This document shows, one piece after another, positions 1 to 8,952 of a stretch of DNA of 64,000 nucleotides (position 1 is its first letter; the number at the start of each line of letters is the position of its first letter). The DNA is taken from positions 1 to 64,000 of the forward strand of contig NZ_FRBI01000028.1 in the NCBI RefSeq assembly GCF_900142575.1, read 5' to 3'. Made by a program: the position numbers and the translations under genes. Source of the DNA: Actinacidiphila paucisporea (GTDB lineage: Bacteria; Actinomycetota; Actinomycetes; Streptomycetales; Streptomycetaceae). The notes under the pieces were generated by a model that saw only the letters and a program-made list of their open reading frames with translations, ran no database searches and was not told where the DNA came from.

Positions 1-48
1 CGGGCGTATATCCTCAGCCGCCTCGACAGAGGCGATCACGTCGCTCAT
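1..48 (-). CDS. Hypothetical protein, N-terminal fragment only
   Basis: Only the first 16 codons are inside the window (MSDVIASVEAAEDIRP); the gene continues past the left edge on the minus strand. The ATG overlaps the TGA of the preceding small gene in a TGATG junction, the usual sign of translational coupling. The fragment is too short to assign a family. It is called because of the tight coupling to a gene with a good ribosome binding site. Confidence 0.5.
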   Translation of the reverse strand, partial: MSDVIASVEAAEDIRP

Positions 49-287
49 CAGGTGCTTCCTTGATCAGGAGATACACCGGTCACCGTACAGACCCCGACCT
101 CGGCGTCGTCGTTCTGCCGGTCGACACCCGCCTCCAGGTCGAAGCGGTCCGAGGAGATCCGCACGTACGCCCCCGGCCGCTTGGGAACGTAAGCGGACAG
201 CTGGTCGAACAGAGTGAGTGTGACGCCGCGGCCTCGCGCCTGCGGCGGGATCGCCAGGTCGTCCCACGGGGACAGGATCGTGCTCAT
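48..287 (-). CDS. Small hypothetical protein (79 aa)
   Basis: A 79-residue protein beginning MSTILSPWDDLAIPPQ. I chose the ATG at 287 rather than an upstream in-frame start because AGGAG lies seven bases before it. It has no signal peptide, membrane segment or cysteine cluster; the middle is acidic and Asp-rich (SSDRFDLEAGVDRQNDD), as in small soluble beta-rich proteins, but I do not recognise the family. It is coupled by TGATG to the next gene, which runs off the window, so its function probably depends on that partner. Existence of the gene is fairly likely; function unknown. Confidence 0.55.
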   Translation of the reverse strand: MSTILSPWDDLAIPPQARGRGVTLTLFDQLSAYVPKRPGAYVRISSDRFDLEAGVDRQNDDAEVGVCTVTGVSPDQGST

Positions 288-370
288 GAGCTCAGCTCCT
301 GGTACTCGTGCCGTCCGATACCGGGCACTTTCCGCAGAACGCGCGGTTTGGGCCGCGCCGCGATCCGCCG

Positions 371-399
371 TTAAGATCACCCGCCCGCGCATGGATACT
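371..399 (+). promoter_or_regulatory. Candidate leaderless promoter of the flavin reductase-like gene
   Basis: TTAAGA (371-376) and GATACT (394-399) are separated by 17 bp, and the second box ends 7 nt before the ATG at 407. This places the likely transcription start at or very near the start codon, so the mRNA would be leaderless. The -10 box matches TAnnnT imperfectly in its first base. Inferred from sequence only. Confidence 0.4.
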
Positions 400-406
400 G
401 GCTGCC

Positions 407-1021
407 ATGCGCATTGACTTCGATCCCAACGAGCTGGACCGCCACACCTTCTACCGGCTGCTCACCGCGACGGTCGTGCCGCGGCCGATCGCGTGGGTGT
501 CCACGACCTCGGCGGCGGGGACCGACAACCTCGCCCCGCACAGCTTCTTCTCGGTGTCCTGCGTGAGTCCGCCCGTGGTGCAGTTCACCTCGGTGGGGCG
601 GAAGGACTCGGTGCGCAATGTCGAGGAGACCGGGCAGTTCGTGGTCAACCTGGCGCCCGAGCACCTGTTCGAGGAGATCAACGCGACCGGGACCGAATTC
701 CCGCACGGGGTCAGCGAGTTCGACGAGGTCGGGATCGCCAGGGAGCCGAGCCTCCGGGTGAAGCCGCCGCGGGTCGCCGCGTCGCCGGTGGCGTTGGAGT
801 GCGAGCTGCACAGTACGGTCAGGCTGGGGGACTCCACCGTCGTCTTCGGGCGGGTCGTCCACGCGGCCGTGTCCGAGGCCGTGCTGACCGGCGGGCACCC
901 GGACGTGCACAAGCTGCGGCCGCTGGCTCGGCTGGGCAAGGACGAGTGGAGCACCCTCGGCGAGGTGCTGGAGATCAAGCGGATTTCCGTGCAGGAGTGG
1001 CAGGAAGGCCGGCGTCGCTGA
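407..1021 (+). CDS. Flavin reductase family protein (FMN-binding split barrel)
   Basis: A 204-residue protein of the flavin reductase / DIM6-NTAB family, small split-barrel proteins that bind FMN and serve as NAD(P)H:flavin oxidoreductases or FMN-dependent decarboxylase-like enzymes. The N-terminal block LLTATVVPRPIAWVST, the APHSFFSVSC segment and the NVEETGQFVVNLA segment are the typical FMN-contacting strands. The ATG at 407 gives the expected family length. Its 3' end overlaps the convergent membrane-protein gene by 47 bp. No partner monooxygenase is next to it, so the electron acceptor is unknown. The family call is secure, the substrate is not. Confidence 0.85.
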   Translation: MRIDFDPNELDRHTFYRLLTATVVPRPIAWVSTTSAAGTDNLAPHSFFSVSCVSPPVVQFTSVGRKDSVRNVEETGQFVVNLAPEHLFEEINATGTEFPHGVSEFDEVGIAREPSLRVKPPRVAASPVALECELHSTVRLGDSTVVFGRVVHAAVSEAVLTGGHPDVHKLRPLARLGKDEWSTLGEVLEIKRISVQEWQEGRRR

Positions 1022-1739
1022 CCGCGGGGGCCGGAGTGGGTACGTCGGCCGCGTCACGTGAACGGGTGCGCACGCCGCGGGCGACCACCGCTGCGGCCAC
1101 GCCCGTGACGCCCAGGAAGCCCAGCGCCAGCAGGAAGACCGGTGAGGTCGGGGAGGCGGCGCGGCTGCCGGCCACCACGTAGGCGGCGGTGTTCGCGGCG
1201 CTGCCCGCCGCCGTCGCGGTGAGGAAGGGCAGCAGCCGGATACGGGAGACCGCCGCCGCGTAGTTCGCGGCGGCGAAGGGCACCCCGGGGAAGAGCCGCA
1301 GCGCGAGCGTGCTGCGGAAGCCGTGCCGGCTCAACTGCCGGTCCAGCGACAGCGCGACCCGGCCGCGCAGCAGCGGGCGCAGCGCGTCCCGGCCGAGGAA
1401 GCGCCCGAGGACGAAGGCCAGGCCCGCGCCCAGCACCGTGCCGCCGATCGCCGCGGGCAGTCCGGCGTGGATGCCGTAGAGCGCCCCGGCGGCGGCATTG
1501 AGCAGCGGGCGGGGCACGAAAGCGACGGTGCACAGGCCGTACGCGACGGCGAACAGCAGCACCGCCGCGCCGCCCGAGGTGTGCGGCTGCCAGCCGTGCG
1601 CGGTCATCAGCCGCTGCGGATGCCAGGCCAGCACCGCCGCGCCGGCCGCCGCCAGCAGCAGTATGAGCACTGCGAATCTGGCCCACGGCGACAGTAGGGC
1701 GCGTGAGCAGCGGACGGCGAAGGCTACGCGGTGCGGCAC
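975..1739 (-). CDS. TVP38/TMEM64 (VTT domain) membrane protein
   Basis: A 254-residue integral membrane protein. After a short basic N-terminus there is a membrane segment (about residues 20-40), then the VTT/SNARE-associated region from about 60 to 215 with the conserved FVPRPLLNAAAGALYG loop and LRLFPGVPFAAANYAAA, re-entrant elements typical of TVP38 and DedA proteins. The family is now linked to lipid scrambling or carrier-lipid transport in the cytoplasmic membrane. The C-terminus is a short disordered tail. It overlaps the flavin reductase gene tail to tail, so no terminator separates them. Confidence 0.85.
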   Translation of the reverse strand: MPHRVAFAVRCSRALLSPWARFAVLILLLAAAGAAVLAWHPQRLMTAHGWQPHTSGGAAVLLFAVAYGLCTVAFVPRPLLNAAAGALYGIHAGLPAAIGGTVLGAGLAFVLGRFLGRDALRPLLRGRVALSLDRQLSRHGFRSTLALRLFPGVPFAAANYAAAVSRIRLLPFLTATAAGSAANTAAYVVAGSRAASPTSPVFLLALGFLGVTGVAAAVVARGVRTRSRDAADVPTPAPAVSDAGLPATPARKSA

Positions 1740-1812
1740 TCCGGGAGCCTAACCGCTTCCGCCGCGATCCGGCGCGCGAACCCGCCGCCGGGGCGCCTCG
1801 GTGGCCGGTCGC

Positions 1813-3042
1813 CTACGCCCCCTCCGCCGTCGCCGACTCCCGCCGCTCAACGGGGGCCGTGACCGGAACCGGGGCCACGGCCGCCGCCGCGCCGGACGGC
1901 GTACCCCGGTCCAGGACACCCGCCGTGATCGCGACCGCGAGGCCCACGACAGTGAGCGCCGCACCGACCAGCGCGGGGGAGGTCCAGCCCCAGCCGGCGG
2001 AGATGGCGACGCCGCCGAGCCAGGCGCCGCCGGCGTTCGCGAGGTTGAAGGCGGAGTGGTTGGAGGCGGAGGCGAGGGTGGGGGCGCGGCGGGCCTTGTT
2101 CATCACCAGCATCTGCAACGGGGTGGTGGTCATGAAGCCGACCGCGCCCAGCACCAGGACCGCGACGGGGGCGGTCACCTTGGACTGGGCGGCGTAGTGG
2201 AAGCCGACCAGGACGACGGCGAGCGCGGCCAGCGAGCCGTAGAGGGTGGGGCGCGGGGCGCGGTCGGTGAGGGGGCCGGCGGCGAGCGCCCCGAGGGTCA
2301 TGCCGATGCCGAAGAGCGCGAGCAGGACCGTCACGGTGGAGTCGGCGTAACCGGTGACCTCGGTCATCATCGAGGCGAGGTAGCTGTAGACGGCGAAGAC
2401 CCCGGCGAAGCCGAACACCGCGGTCAGCAGGCCGAGCAGCACCTGCGGCTCCCGCAGCGCGCGCAGTTCCCTGACGAGCCCGGGGTGCTCCTCCTCCGCC
2501 TGTTGCGGCACCAGCAGGGCGAGCGCGGCCAGCGAGAGCAGGCCGATCGCGGTGACCACCAGGAAGGTCGCCCGCCAGCCCAGATGCTGGCCGAGCAGAG
2601 TGGCGGCGGGGACGCCGACGATGTTCGCGATCGTCAGGCCGAGGAACATCGCGGCGACGGCCCGCGCCCTGCGGTCCTCCGCGACGAGCCGGGACGCCAC
2701 GACCGCGCCGACGCCGAAGAAGGCGCCGTGCGGCAGCCCGGCGAGGAAGCGCCCGGCCAGCAGCGTGCCGTAGCCGGGGGCGACCGCGGAGGCCGCGTTG
2801 CCGACGGTGAACAGCGCCATCAGCAGCAGGAGCATCCGTTTGCGCGGGATCCGCGCGCCGAGCCCGGTGAGCAGCGGGGCGCCGACGACGACGCCGATCG
2901 CGTACGCCGAGACCAGGTAGCCCGCGGTGGGCACGGACGTGCCGAGGTCGTCGGCGACGTCCGGCAGCAGGCCCATCATCATGAGTTCCGTGGTGCCGAT
3001 ACCGAAGGCGCTCACCGCGAGGGCGAGGATGGCCAGGGGCAT
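1813..3042 (-). CDS. MFS transporter, AraJ/DHA1-like
   Basis: A 409-residue, 12-helix major facilitator. The start is ATG at 3042 with AAGGAAG at good spacing. MPLAILALAVSAFGIGTTEL, the GARIPRKRMLLLLMALFTVG loop between helices 2 and 3, and RFLAGLPHGAFFGVGAVVAS are hallmarks of AraJ/PbuE-type DHA1 exporters, which usually pump small hydrophobic compounds, purine nucleosides or sugars out using the proton gradient. A central charged loop (PQQAEEEHPG) separates the two six-helix halves. No adjacent regulator indicates a substrate. It is read divergently from the tuf3 leader. Confidence 0.88.
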   Translation of the reverse strand: MPLAILALAVSAFGIGTTELMMMGLLPDVADDLGTSVPTAGYLVSAYAIGVVVGAPLLTGLGARIPRKRMLLLLMALFTVGNAASAVAPGYGTLLAGRFLAGLPHGAFFGVGAVVASRLVAEDRRARAVAAMFLGLTIANIVGVPAATLLGQHLGWRATFLVVTAIGLLSLAALALLVPQQAEEEHPGLVRELRALREPQVLLGLLTAVFGFAGVFAVYSYLASMMTEVTGYADSTVTVLLALFGIGMTLGALAAGPLTDRAPRPTLYGSLAALAVVLVGFHYAAQSKVTAPVAVLVLGAVGFMTTTPLQMLVMNKARRAPTLASASNHSAFNLANAGGAWLGGVAISAGWGWTSPALVGAALTVVGLAVAITAGVLDRGTPSGAAAAVAPVPVTAPVERRESATAEGA

Positions 3043-3236
3043 GGAGCTTCCTTCGAACGGGTGGGGCGCCGCGACGGGCGGGGCTGCGACGGGCGGGGAT
3101 GCGTAAGGGGCTGAGTGCAGAGGTTGGGCTCGGTCAGGGGAGACGGCGGGTCGCCGGTCGGCTACCCCCTAAGTTCACCGACGGAACAAATCCTCTCACC
3201 CGGCTAAACCCTTCGACGCGCCCCCCGCCCGCCCGG

Positions 3237-3242
3237 CATGAT
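3237..3242 (+). promoter_or_regulatory. Candidate -10 element for the tuf3 leader transcript
   Basis: CATGAT ends 7 nt before the ATG of a 42-codon ORF, the spacing seen at other apparent leaderless starts in this window. No clear -35 at 17-18 bp is visible; TTCGAC (3210-3215) is 21 bp away. Confidence 0.3.
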
Positions 3243-3249
3243 CTGTGCC

Positions 3250-3378
3250 ATGTTCCGGCTCGCCTTCCTCGCAGACGCCACCGCAGCAGCGGTCGCGTCG
3301 AAGGCTGCCTGCGCTGCCCCGGTCGCATCCGCCGCCCGGGCACACCGGAACGCATCCTTCGACGGCGCCCGACGCTGA
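3250..3378 (+). CDS. Possible leader peptide upstream of tuf3 (42 aa)
   Basis: An ATG-initiated ORF of 42 codons (MFRLAFLADATAAAVASK...), Ala-rich, ending in TGA at 3376-3378. It has no Shine-Dalgarno, but CATGAT sits 7 nt upstream, which would suit leaderless translation. Its stop codon overlaps the left arm of a 10-bp hairpin that precedes the tuf3 ribosome binding site, the geometry of a translation-coupled attenuator. GC3 is only about 79 percent, lower than neighbouring genes, and an antisense frame is equally open, so the coding status is uncertain. It could instead be untranslated leader. Confidence 0.3.
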   Translation: MFRLAFLADATAAAVASKAACAAPVASAARAHRNASFDGARR

Positions 3379-3423
3379 CCCTCCCCGGACCGACGTCCGG
3401 TGGGACCCCGCACGGGGAGGGTC
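3377..3423 (+). terminator. Leader hairpin / possible attenuator before tuf3
   Basis: GACCCTCCCC (3377-3386) pairs perfectly with GGGGAGGGTC (3414-3423), and inside it CCGGAC (3385-3390) can pair with GTCCGG (3395-3400). There is no T-run after it. The segment CCTCC in the left arm could alternatively pair with GGAGG of the tuf3 ribosome binding site (3461-3465), so two exclusive folds are possible. It could act as attenuator or RBS switch, or simply terminate an upstream transcript. Confidence 0.45.
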
Positions 3424-3475
3424 GGCCAGGCCCAGGGGTCCACGACCGATCGGCGTCCCAGGAGGAGACACCGTC

Positions 3476-4654
<1,179 letters not shown>

Positions 4655-4656
4655 GT

Positions 4657-4702
4657 CCTGCCGCTGCCCGGTACGTTGCACAACGTACCGGGCAGCGGCA
4701 GG
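4657..4702 (+). terminator. Strong hairpin terminator after tuf3
   Basis: A perfect 22-bp inverted repeat, arms 4657-4678 and 4681-4702, with only CA between them, begins 3 bp after the tuf3 stop codon. There is no T tract, as is usual in Streptomyces. It is among the longest perfect hairpins in the window and should terminate tuf3 efficiently before the following GTG-initiated gene. Confidence 0.85.
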
Positions 4703-4733
4703 CCGTACGCGCGGGGCGGGCGACAATGGCCTG

Positions 4734-5645
4734 GTGAACAGGGACGAGGACGAGGCCGGGGGCAAGGACGTGGACGACGGCCGGCCGGAGCCGGACGACG
4801 GGCCGCTGCCGGTGGTGCGGACCGTGGACTTCGGGACGGCCAGGCTGCTGCCCGACGTCGACCGCGACCGGGCCTGGCTGCTCACCGTCGACGGTGCGCC
4901 GCAGTCGTACGTGGACCTCGACGCCCCGGAGCACCTGGAGTTCGAGTACGTGCGGCGTATCGCGTACGCCGTCGAGGCCGCCTTCGGCCCCGGTGAGTCA
5001 CTGGACGCCGTGCACCTGGGGGGCGGGGGGATGACGCTGGCGCGCTGGCTCGCCGCCCGGCGGCCGGGCTCGCGCCAGCGTGTGGTCGAGGCGGACCGGC
5101 GGCTGGCCGCGCTGGTCGCGGAGGTCCTGCCGCTGCCGGACCCGGCGGTGACCGTGGACGTAGCTGACGCGCGGGCCTGGCTGGCGCGCGCGGGCAGCGC
5201 ATCGGCCGACCTCGTGGTGGCCGACGTCTTCGGCGGCTCCCGGGTGCCCGCCGCACTGACGTCGGTGGAGTTCGTACGCGACGCGCTGCGCGTGCTGCGC
5301 CCGGACGGCGTCTACCTGGCCAACATCGCCGACGCCGCGCCCTTCGCCTTCCTGCGCTCGCAACTGGCCACCGTACGGGCGGCGCTGCCGGAGGGCGGCG
5401 ACCTGTGCCTGATGGCGGAGCCCGGGGTGCTGCGCGGCCGCCGCTACGGCAACGCGGTACTGGCCGCCGGCCGCCGCCCGCTGCCGGTCGAGGCGCTGTC
5501 CCGGCTGTGCGCCGGCGACGCCTTCCCGGCCCGCGTCGTCCACGGTCCCGCCCTGTCCCGCCTGGCCGGCGGCGCCCGTCCGGTGGACGACGCCTCGGCG
5601 ACGGCCTCGCCCCTGCCGCCGGAGGGCGCCTTCACCGTCGGCTGA
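4734..5645 (+). CDS. Spermidine synthase-like SAM-dependent enzyme
   Basis: A 303-residue Rossmann-fold protein of the spermidine synthase-like family. The SAM-binding loop is DAVHLGGGGMTLARWL (about residues 90-105), followed by VVEADRRL (acidic loop 2), VDVADARAWL and the catalytic-side segment ADLVVADVFGG. These proteins transfer aminopropyl or methyl groups; without the full polyamine-binding signature the substrate cannot be fixed. It starts with GTG at 4734 and has a charged, disordered N-terminus of about 25 residues and a disordered C-terminus. Monocistronic, isolated from tuf3 by its terminator. Confidence 0.8.
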   Translation: MNRDEDEAGGKDVDDGRPEPDDGPLPVVRTVDFGTARLLPDVDRDRAWLLTVDGAPQSYVDLDAPEHLEFEYVRRIAYAVEAAFGPGESLDAVHLGGGGMTLARWLAARRPGSRQRVVEADRRLAALVAEVLPLPDPAVTVDVADARAWLARAGSASADLVVADVFGGSRVPAALTSVEFVRDALRVLRPDGVYLANIADAAPFAFLRSQLATVRAALPEGGDLCLMAEPGVLRGRRYGNAVLAAGRRPLPVEALSRLCAGDAFPARVVHGPALSRLAGGARPVDDASATASPLPPEGAFTVG

Positions 5646-5646
5646 C

Positions 5647-5694
5647 CGCCACCGGAAACGTACGGGCTCCCGCCACCGGGAACGTACGGGCTCC
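5647..5694. repeat. Two tandem copies of a 24-bp repeat
   Basis: Copies at 5647-5670 and 5671-5694 differ by one base and are followed by a partial third copy. They lie in the 63-bp gap between two convergent genes. No function is apparent; could be replication slippage within a terminator region. Confidence 0.8.
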
Positions 5695-5708
5695 CGCCGG
5701 ACCGGGTG

Positions 5709-6995
5709 TCATGCCGCCGGGTCGGCAGCCACCGGCGTACGCACCTCCGGCGCGGCGGCCTTCGACGTCCTGCGTTCCATCCTGCGGACGTCGGGCAGCA
5801 GCAGGACGGCGACCGTCAGCAGGACGATCAGGCCCGCCGAGCCCCACAGCGCCCGGGTCCGGCCGAAGAGCGACGCGGCCGGGCCTGCCAGGGCGAGCGC
5901 GACCGGGGTCAGCGCCACCGAGCCCATCCAGTCGAAGCCCGCCACCCGGGACATCAGGTCCTCGGGGATCTCCTGGTGCATGGCGAGCATCCAGTTGACC
6001 GCGAAGACCTCGATCGCCACCCCGCCGGCGAACATCACCGCGGCCAGCGCCCAGGCCGGCAGCACCAGCGCCAGCGCTACCGCGGGCAGGGCCAGCGGGA
6101 AGACGCCGAGGGTGCCCACGAGCAGGATGCGGCGCGGCCGCCAGCGCATCATCAGCACCGCGCCGATCGCCGTGCCCGCACCGCCCGCGGCGAGCGCCAG
6201 GCCCCAGGGTCCGGCGCCGCCGAGGCGATCCCTGGAGACCAGCGGGCCGTAGACCGCCTCGACCGCGGTGAACATGCCGTTGACGACGGAGAACTGCAGG
6301 ACGATGCTCCACAGCCAGGTCGTGGACGCCACCACCTGCCAGCCCTCGCGCAATTCACGGAGCATGCCGCCGGACCGCGACTCCCGGGGGGCGTGGGCGA
6401 CGTCGATACGGGACCGCATCGCCGCGGCCACCGCGAAGCCCGCCGCGTCGACCGCCAGCACCCAGCCGGCCCCGAAGGCGGCGACCAGCGCGCCGCCCAG
6501 CGCGGCACCGCCGATCGCCGACGTGTTCGTGGCCAGCCGGTAGACGGAGATGGCCGGGCCCGCGCTCGCCGAGTCGACGGTGGAGAGGACCAAGCCCTGG
6601 GCGGCGGGGGAGAAGAAGGCCAGCGCGCCGCCGCCGACCGCGGTCAGCGCGGCCATCTGCCACAGGGCGGCGTGCCCGGTCAGTACGAGGACGGCGAACA
6701 GCGCCTGCGAGCCGGCGTTGGCCACGTTCGCGACGGCCATCACGCGCTGCCGCGGCAGCCGGTCCGCGACCGCGCCGCCGACCAGCAGCAGCACCACCAT
6801 CGCCAGGGTGCGGGCGGCGGCCACCAGGCCGACGTCGGTGGCGCTGCCGCCGGACTCGATGACCGCGAAGGCCGCGGCGATGGTGGCACCGGAATTGCCG
6901 ATGCCGGTGACGAACGAGGCGCCCACCAGCAGTTGGAAGTTCCGCCCCGCCCAGGGTGGAAGGCGCGGCAGGCGCGCGTCGTCGTGTTCTGCCAT
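5709..6995 (-). CDS. MFS transporter (MFS_3 / macrolide-efflux-like)
   Basis: A 428-residue 12-helix transporter. The N-terminal region RNFQLLVGASFVTGIGNSGA and the ARTLAMVVLLLVGGAVADRL / RQRVMAVANVANAG motif between helices 2 and 3 match the MFS_3 group that includes macrolide and enterobactin exporters. A hydrophilic central loop (APRESRSGGMLRELREGW) precedes the second half. It probably exports an amphipathic small molecule by proton antiport. No biosynthetic or regulatory gene lies next to it. Convergent with the spermidine synthase-like gene. Confidence 0.88.
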   Translation of the reverse strand: MAEHDDARLPRLPPWAGRNFQLLVGASFVTGIGNSGATIAAAFAVIESGGSATDVGLVAAARTLAMVVLLLVGGAVADRLPRQRVMAVANVANAGSQALFAVLVLTGHAALWQMAALTAVGGGALAFFSPAAQGLVLSTVDSASAGPAISVYRLATNTSAIGGAALGGALVAAFGAGWVLAVDAAGFAVAAAMRSRIDVAHAPRESRSGGMLRELREGWQVVASTTWLWSIVLQFSVVNGMFTAVEAVYGPLVSRDRLGGAGPWGLALAAGGAGTAIGAVLMMRWRPRRILLVGTLGVFPLALPAVALALVLPAWALAAVMFAGGVAIEVFAVNWMLAMHQEIPEDLMSRVAGFDWMGSVALTPVALALAGPAASLFGRTRALWGSAGLIVLLTVAVLLLPDVRRMERRTSKAAAPEVRTPVAADPAA

Positions 6996-7101
6996 CAGGG
7001 GACTATCGCCGACGTCCCGGGGGCTGCCAACCGGTTTAGCAGGCCGCGGACCGCCAACCGGTCCAGCCGGCGGCCGAAGACTCCGCGGCTGCCGGCGCCG
7101 C

Positions 7102-8301
7102 TCACTTGGACATCGGGCGGATGGAACTCTTGATCCTGTCGATCACGGCCTGCGTGACCTGGTCGGGCACGCCCTGCCGGGCCCACAGCACCCACACCAC
7201 GGGCGTCGGCTTGGCCTGCGCCGGGTCGAGCCAGGCCACCGCGTAGGCGATGCCGTTCGAGGCGCACTTGTCGGTCCTGGGCACCGCGGTCGTGGTGGCC
7301 TGCGCCTGCCAGCCGGTGATGCCGTAGGCGTTGTGGAAGGCCTTGCTGTTCAGCGCCTTGGAGACGGTGCCCTTGCCCTTCTCCTGGAAGGCCCACTTCG
7401 CCCAGGCCCGGGCCTCGTTCTCGGCGGCGGCCTGGAGGCTCGCCGCCCCGGCGCCGCCCTTGGTGCCGGCGCCGGCGTCGGCGACCTCGTTGTCGCCGGA
7501 CTTGCAGGCGGCCTCCTTGTAGTACGCGGGCGCGCCGACCATGACCTGCGGCTTGCCGGAGTCGTCCGCGAAACCGACGGTCATGCTCTCGCTGCCCAGT
7601 GTCCAGTCCGGCGGCACGTCGAAGACCGAGTTGCGCTCTTGGCGCTTGACCGCCTGCCAGCCGGGGATGACCGGCGACACGTCGGTCGCGCCCTGCGGGC
7701 CGCGCGGGTCGTCCCCACCGCCGGTTGCCCCCGGGTCCTGGGTGCCGGTCGCGGTCGGCGTGGGCGTGGCCGTCGGGGAAGCGGGCGTGGTGGCCGTGGC
7801 GGGGGGCGCCGTGGTTTTCTGCGCGTCGGTCTTCTTGCCACCACCGGAGACCAGGGCCACCGTGACCACGACGGCGGCTATGACCGCGAGGGCCGCGCCG
7901 ATGGCGACCCCGACCGTCAGCTTGCCGCGGCCGCCGGGCGGCCGGCCGCCGTCCGGCCCGCCGGGCGCCGGCGGACCCCAGTTCTGCGGTGCCGGGTAGC
8001 CGGTGGGCTGCGGTCCGGGCGCCTGATAGCCGGGCTGTCCGTACGGCGACGGCTGCCCGTACGGCTGCGCCGGCGGGTACGGCTGCTGCGCCGGCGGCGG
8101 TCCTGGCGGCTGGGCCGGCGGCTGCTGCCCGGGCTGGGGGTAGCCGTAGCCGGGCTGCTGATAGCCGGGCTGTTGGTAGCCGGGTTGGGCGTACGGATTG
8201 GGCGGCGGCCCGTAGGGTCCCTGCGGTTGCTGAGGCGTATTGCCCGATGGGTTCTGCTGTCCCCCGGATTGTCCCCCGGGCTGCTGCTCTCCTGGCCACA
8301 T
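7102..8301 (-). CDS. Pro/Gln/Gly/Tyr-rich single-pass membrane protein with extracytoplasmic domain
   Basis: A 399-residue protein. Residues 1-125 are a low-complexity cytoplasmic region with repeated PGYQQPGY and PPxPYGQP units; one membrane helix follows (GVAIGAALAVIAAVVVTVALV), then a Thr/Pro/Ala linker, then a folded domain from about residue 200 to the end with two conserved Cys (EAACKSGD and TDKCASNG) probably forming a disulfide outside the cell. This layout is common among Streptomyces membrane proteins of unknown role. The ATG at 8301 was chosen because the proline-rich region starts there; the ORF remains open upstream but reads through the opposite gene's promoter. Confidence 0.75.
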   Translation of the reverse strand: MWPGEQQPGGQSGGQQNPSGNTPQQPQGPYGPPPNPYAQPGYQQPGYQQPGYGYPQPGQQPPAQPPGPPPAQQPYPPAQPYGQPSPYGQPGYQAPGPQPTGYPAPQNWGPPAPGGPDGGRPPGGRGKLTVGVAIGAALAVIAAVVVTVALVSGGGKKTDAQKTTAPPATATTPASPTATPTPTATGTQDPGATGGGDDPRGPQGATDVSPVIPGWQAVKRQERNSVFDVPPDWTLGSESMTVGFADDSGKPQVMVGAPAYYKEAACKSGDNEVADAGAGTKGGAGAASLQAAAENEARAWAKWAFQEKGKGTVSKALNSKAFHNAYGITGWQAQATTTAVPRTDKCASNGIAYAVAWLDPAQAKPTPVVWVLWARQGVPDQVTQAVIDRIKSSIRPMSK

Positions 8302-8361
8302 GGCTGGAAACACTAGGGGAGCGGTGAAGGCGGTTCCACGCCGGATCGTCTTACTGGCTGG

Positions 8362-8367
8362 TAACAT
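8362..8367 (+). promoter_or_regulatory. -10 element for the thioesterase-like gene (leaderless)
   Basis: TAACAT ends 6 nt before the ATG at 8374, and no ribosome binding site fits between them, so the transcript is likely leaderless. Confidence 0.5.
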
Positions 8368-8373
8368 GCAGGC

Positions 8374-8826
8374 ATGTCCGAGACCTTGCCCTCGATCGGC
8401 GAACTCCTCACGGCCACCGTGCCGATGGTCCGCACCCTGCGCCTTGAATACCTGGAGACCACCGCGGAGCGCGCGGTGCTCGCCCTGCCCGACGATCCCG
8501 AGTACCACAACCATGTCGCGGGCCCGCACGCCGGCGCGATGTTCACCCTCGCCGAGTCCGCCAGTGGCGCCGTCGTGCTCGCCGCCTTCGGCGACCAGCT
8601 CGGCCGGGCCGTGCCGCTTCCGGTGCGCGCGGAGATCGGCTGGACCAAGCTGGCCAGGGGCGGCCTCACCGCCACCGCGGTGCTGGGCCGCCCGGCCGCC
8701 GAGGTCGTCGCGGAGCTGGACGCGGGCACCCGGCCCGAATTCCCCGTCGAGGTGTCCGTGCGGCGCGCGGACGGCGCCGAGACCTCGCACATGACGATCG
8801 TCTGGACGCTGCGCCCCAACAGCTGA
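8374..8826 (+). CDS. Hotdog-fold thioesterase-like protein (DUF4442/PaaI-like)
   Basis: A 150-residue single hotdog domain. The central segment HNHVAGPHAGAMFTLAESASG carries the His-Gly helix typical of PaaI and DUF4442 acyl-CoA thioesterases, which hydrolyse CoA thioesters in the cytoplasm. The long strand GTRPEFPVEVSVRRADG continues the fold. It is divergent from the proline-rich membrane protein gene with a short shared promoter region. Substrate unknown. Confidence 0.8.
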   Translation: MSETLPSIGELLTATVPMVRTLRLEYLETTAERAVLALPDDPEYHNHVAGPHAGAMFTLAESASGAVVLAAFGDQLGRAVPLPVRAEIGWTKLARGGLTATAVLGRPAAEVVAELDAGTRPEFPVEVSVRRADGAETSHMTIVWTLRPNS

Positions 8827-8952
8827 CGGGCCGCGGCCGGGCCACCCGGCGGCCCACGCGGCCGGAATGCTCCGAGCGGCCGGTCGGTTAGGCTTCCTGG
8901 GTGGTGCGCCGCGTGCGCGCCGTCCGACCGTTGTCGCGGGGAAGGACCGGCT

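Noticed and set aside
3204..3443. A 79-codon minus-strand ORF in the tuf3 leader
   Set aside because: Same GC3 as the plus-strand small ORF, no start signal, and the hairpin lies inside it; kept neither as a gene nor as counter-evidence beyond lowering confidence in the leader ORF.
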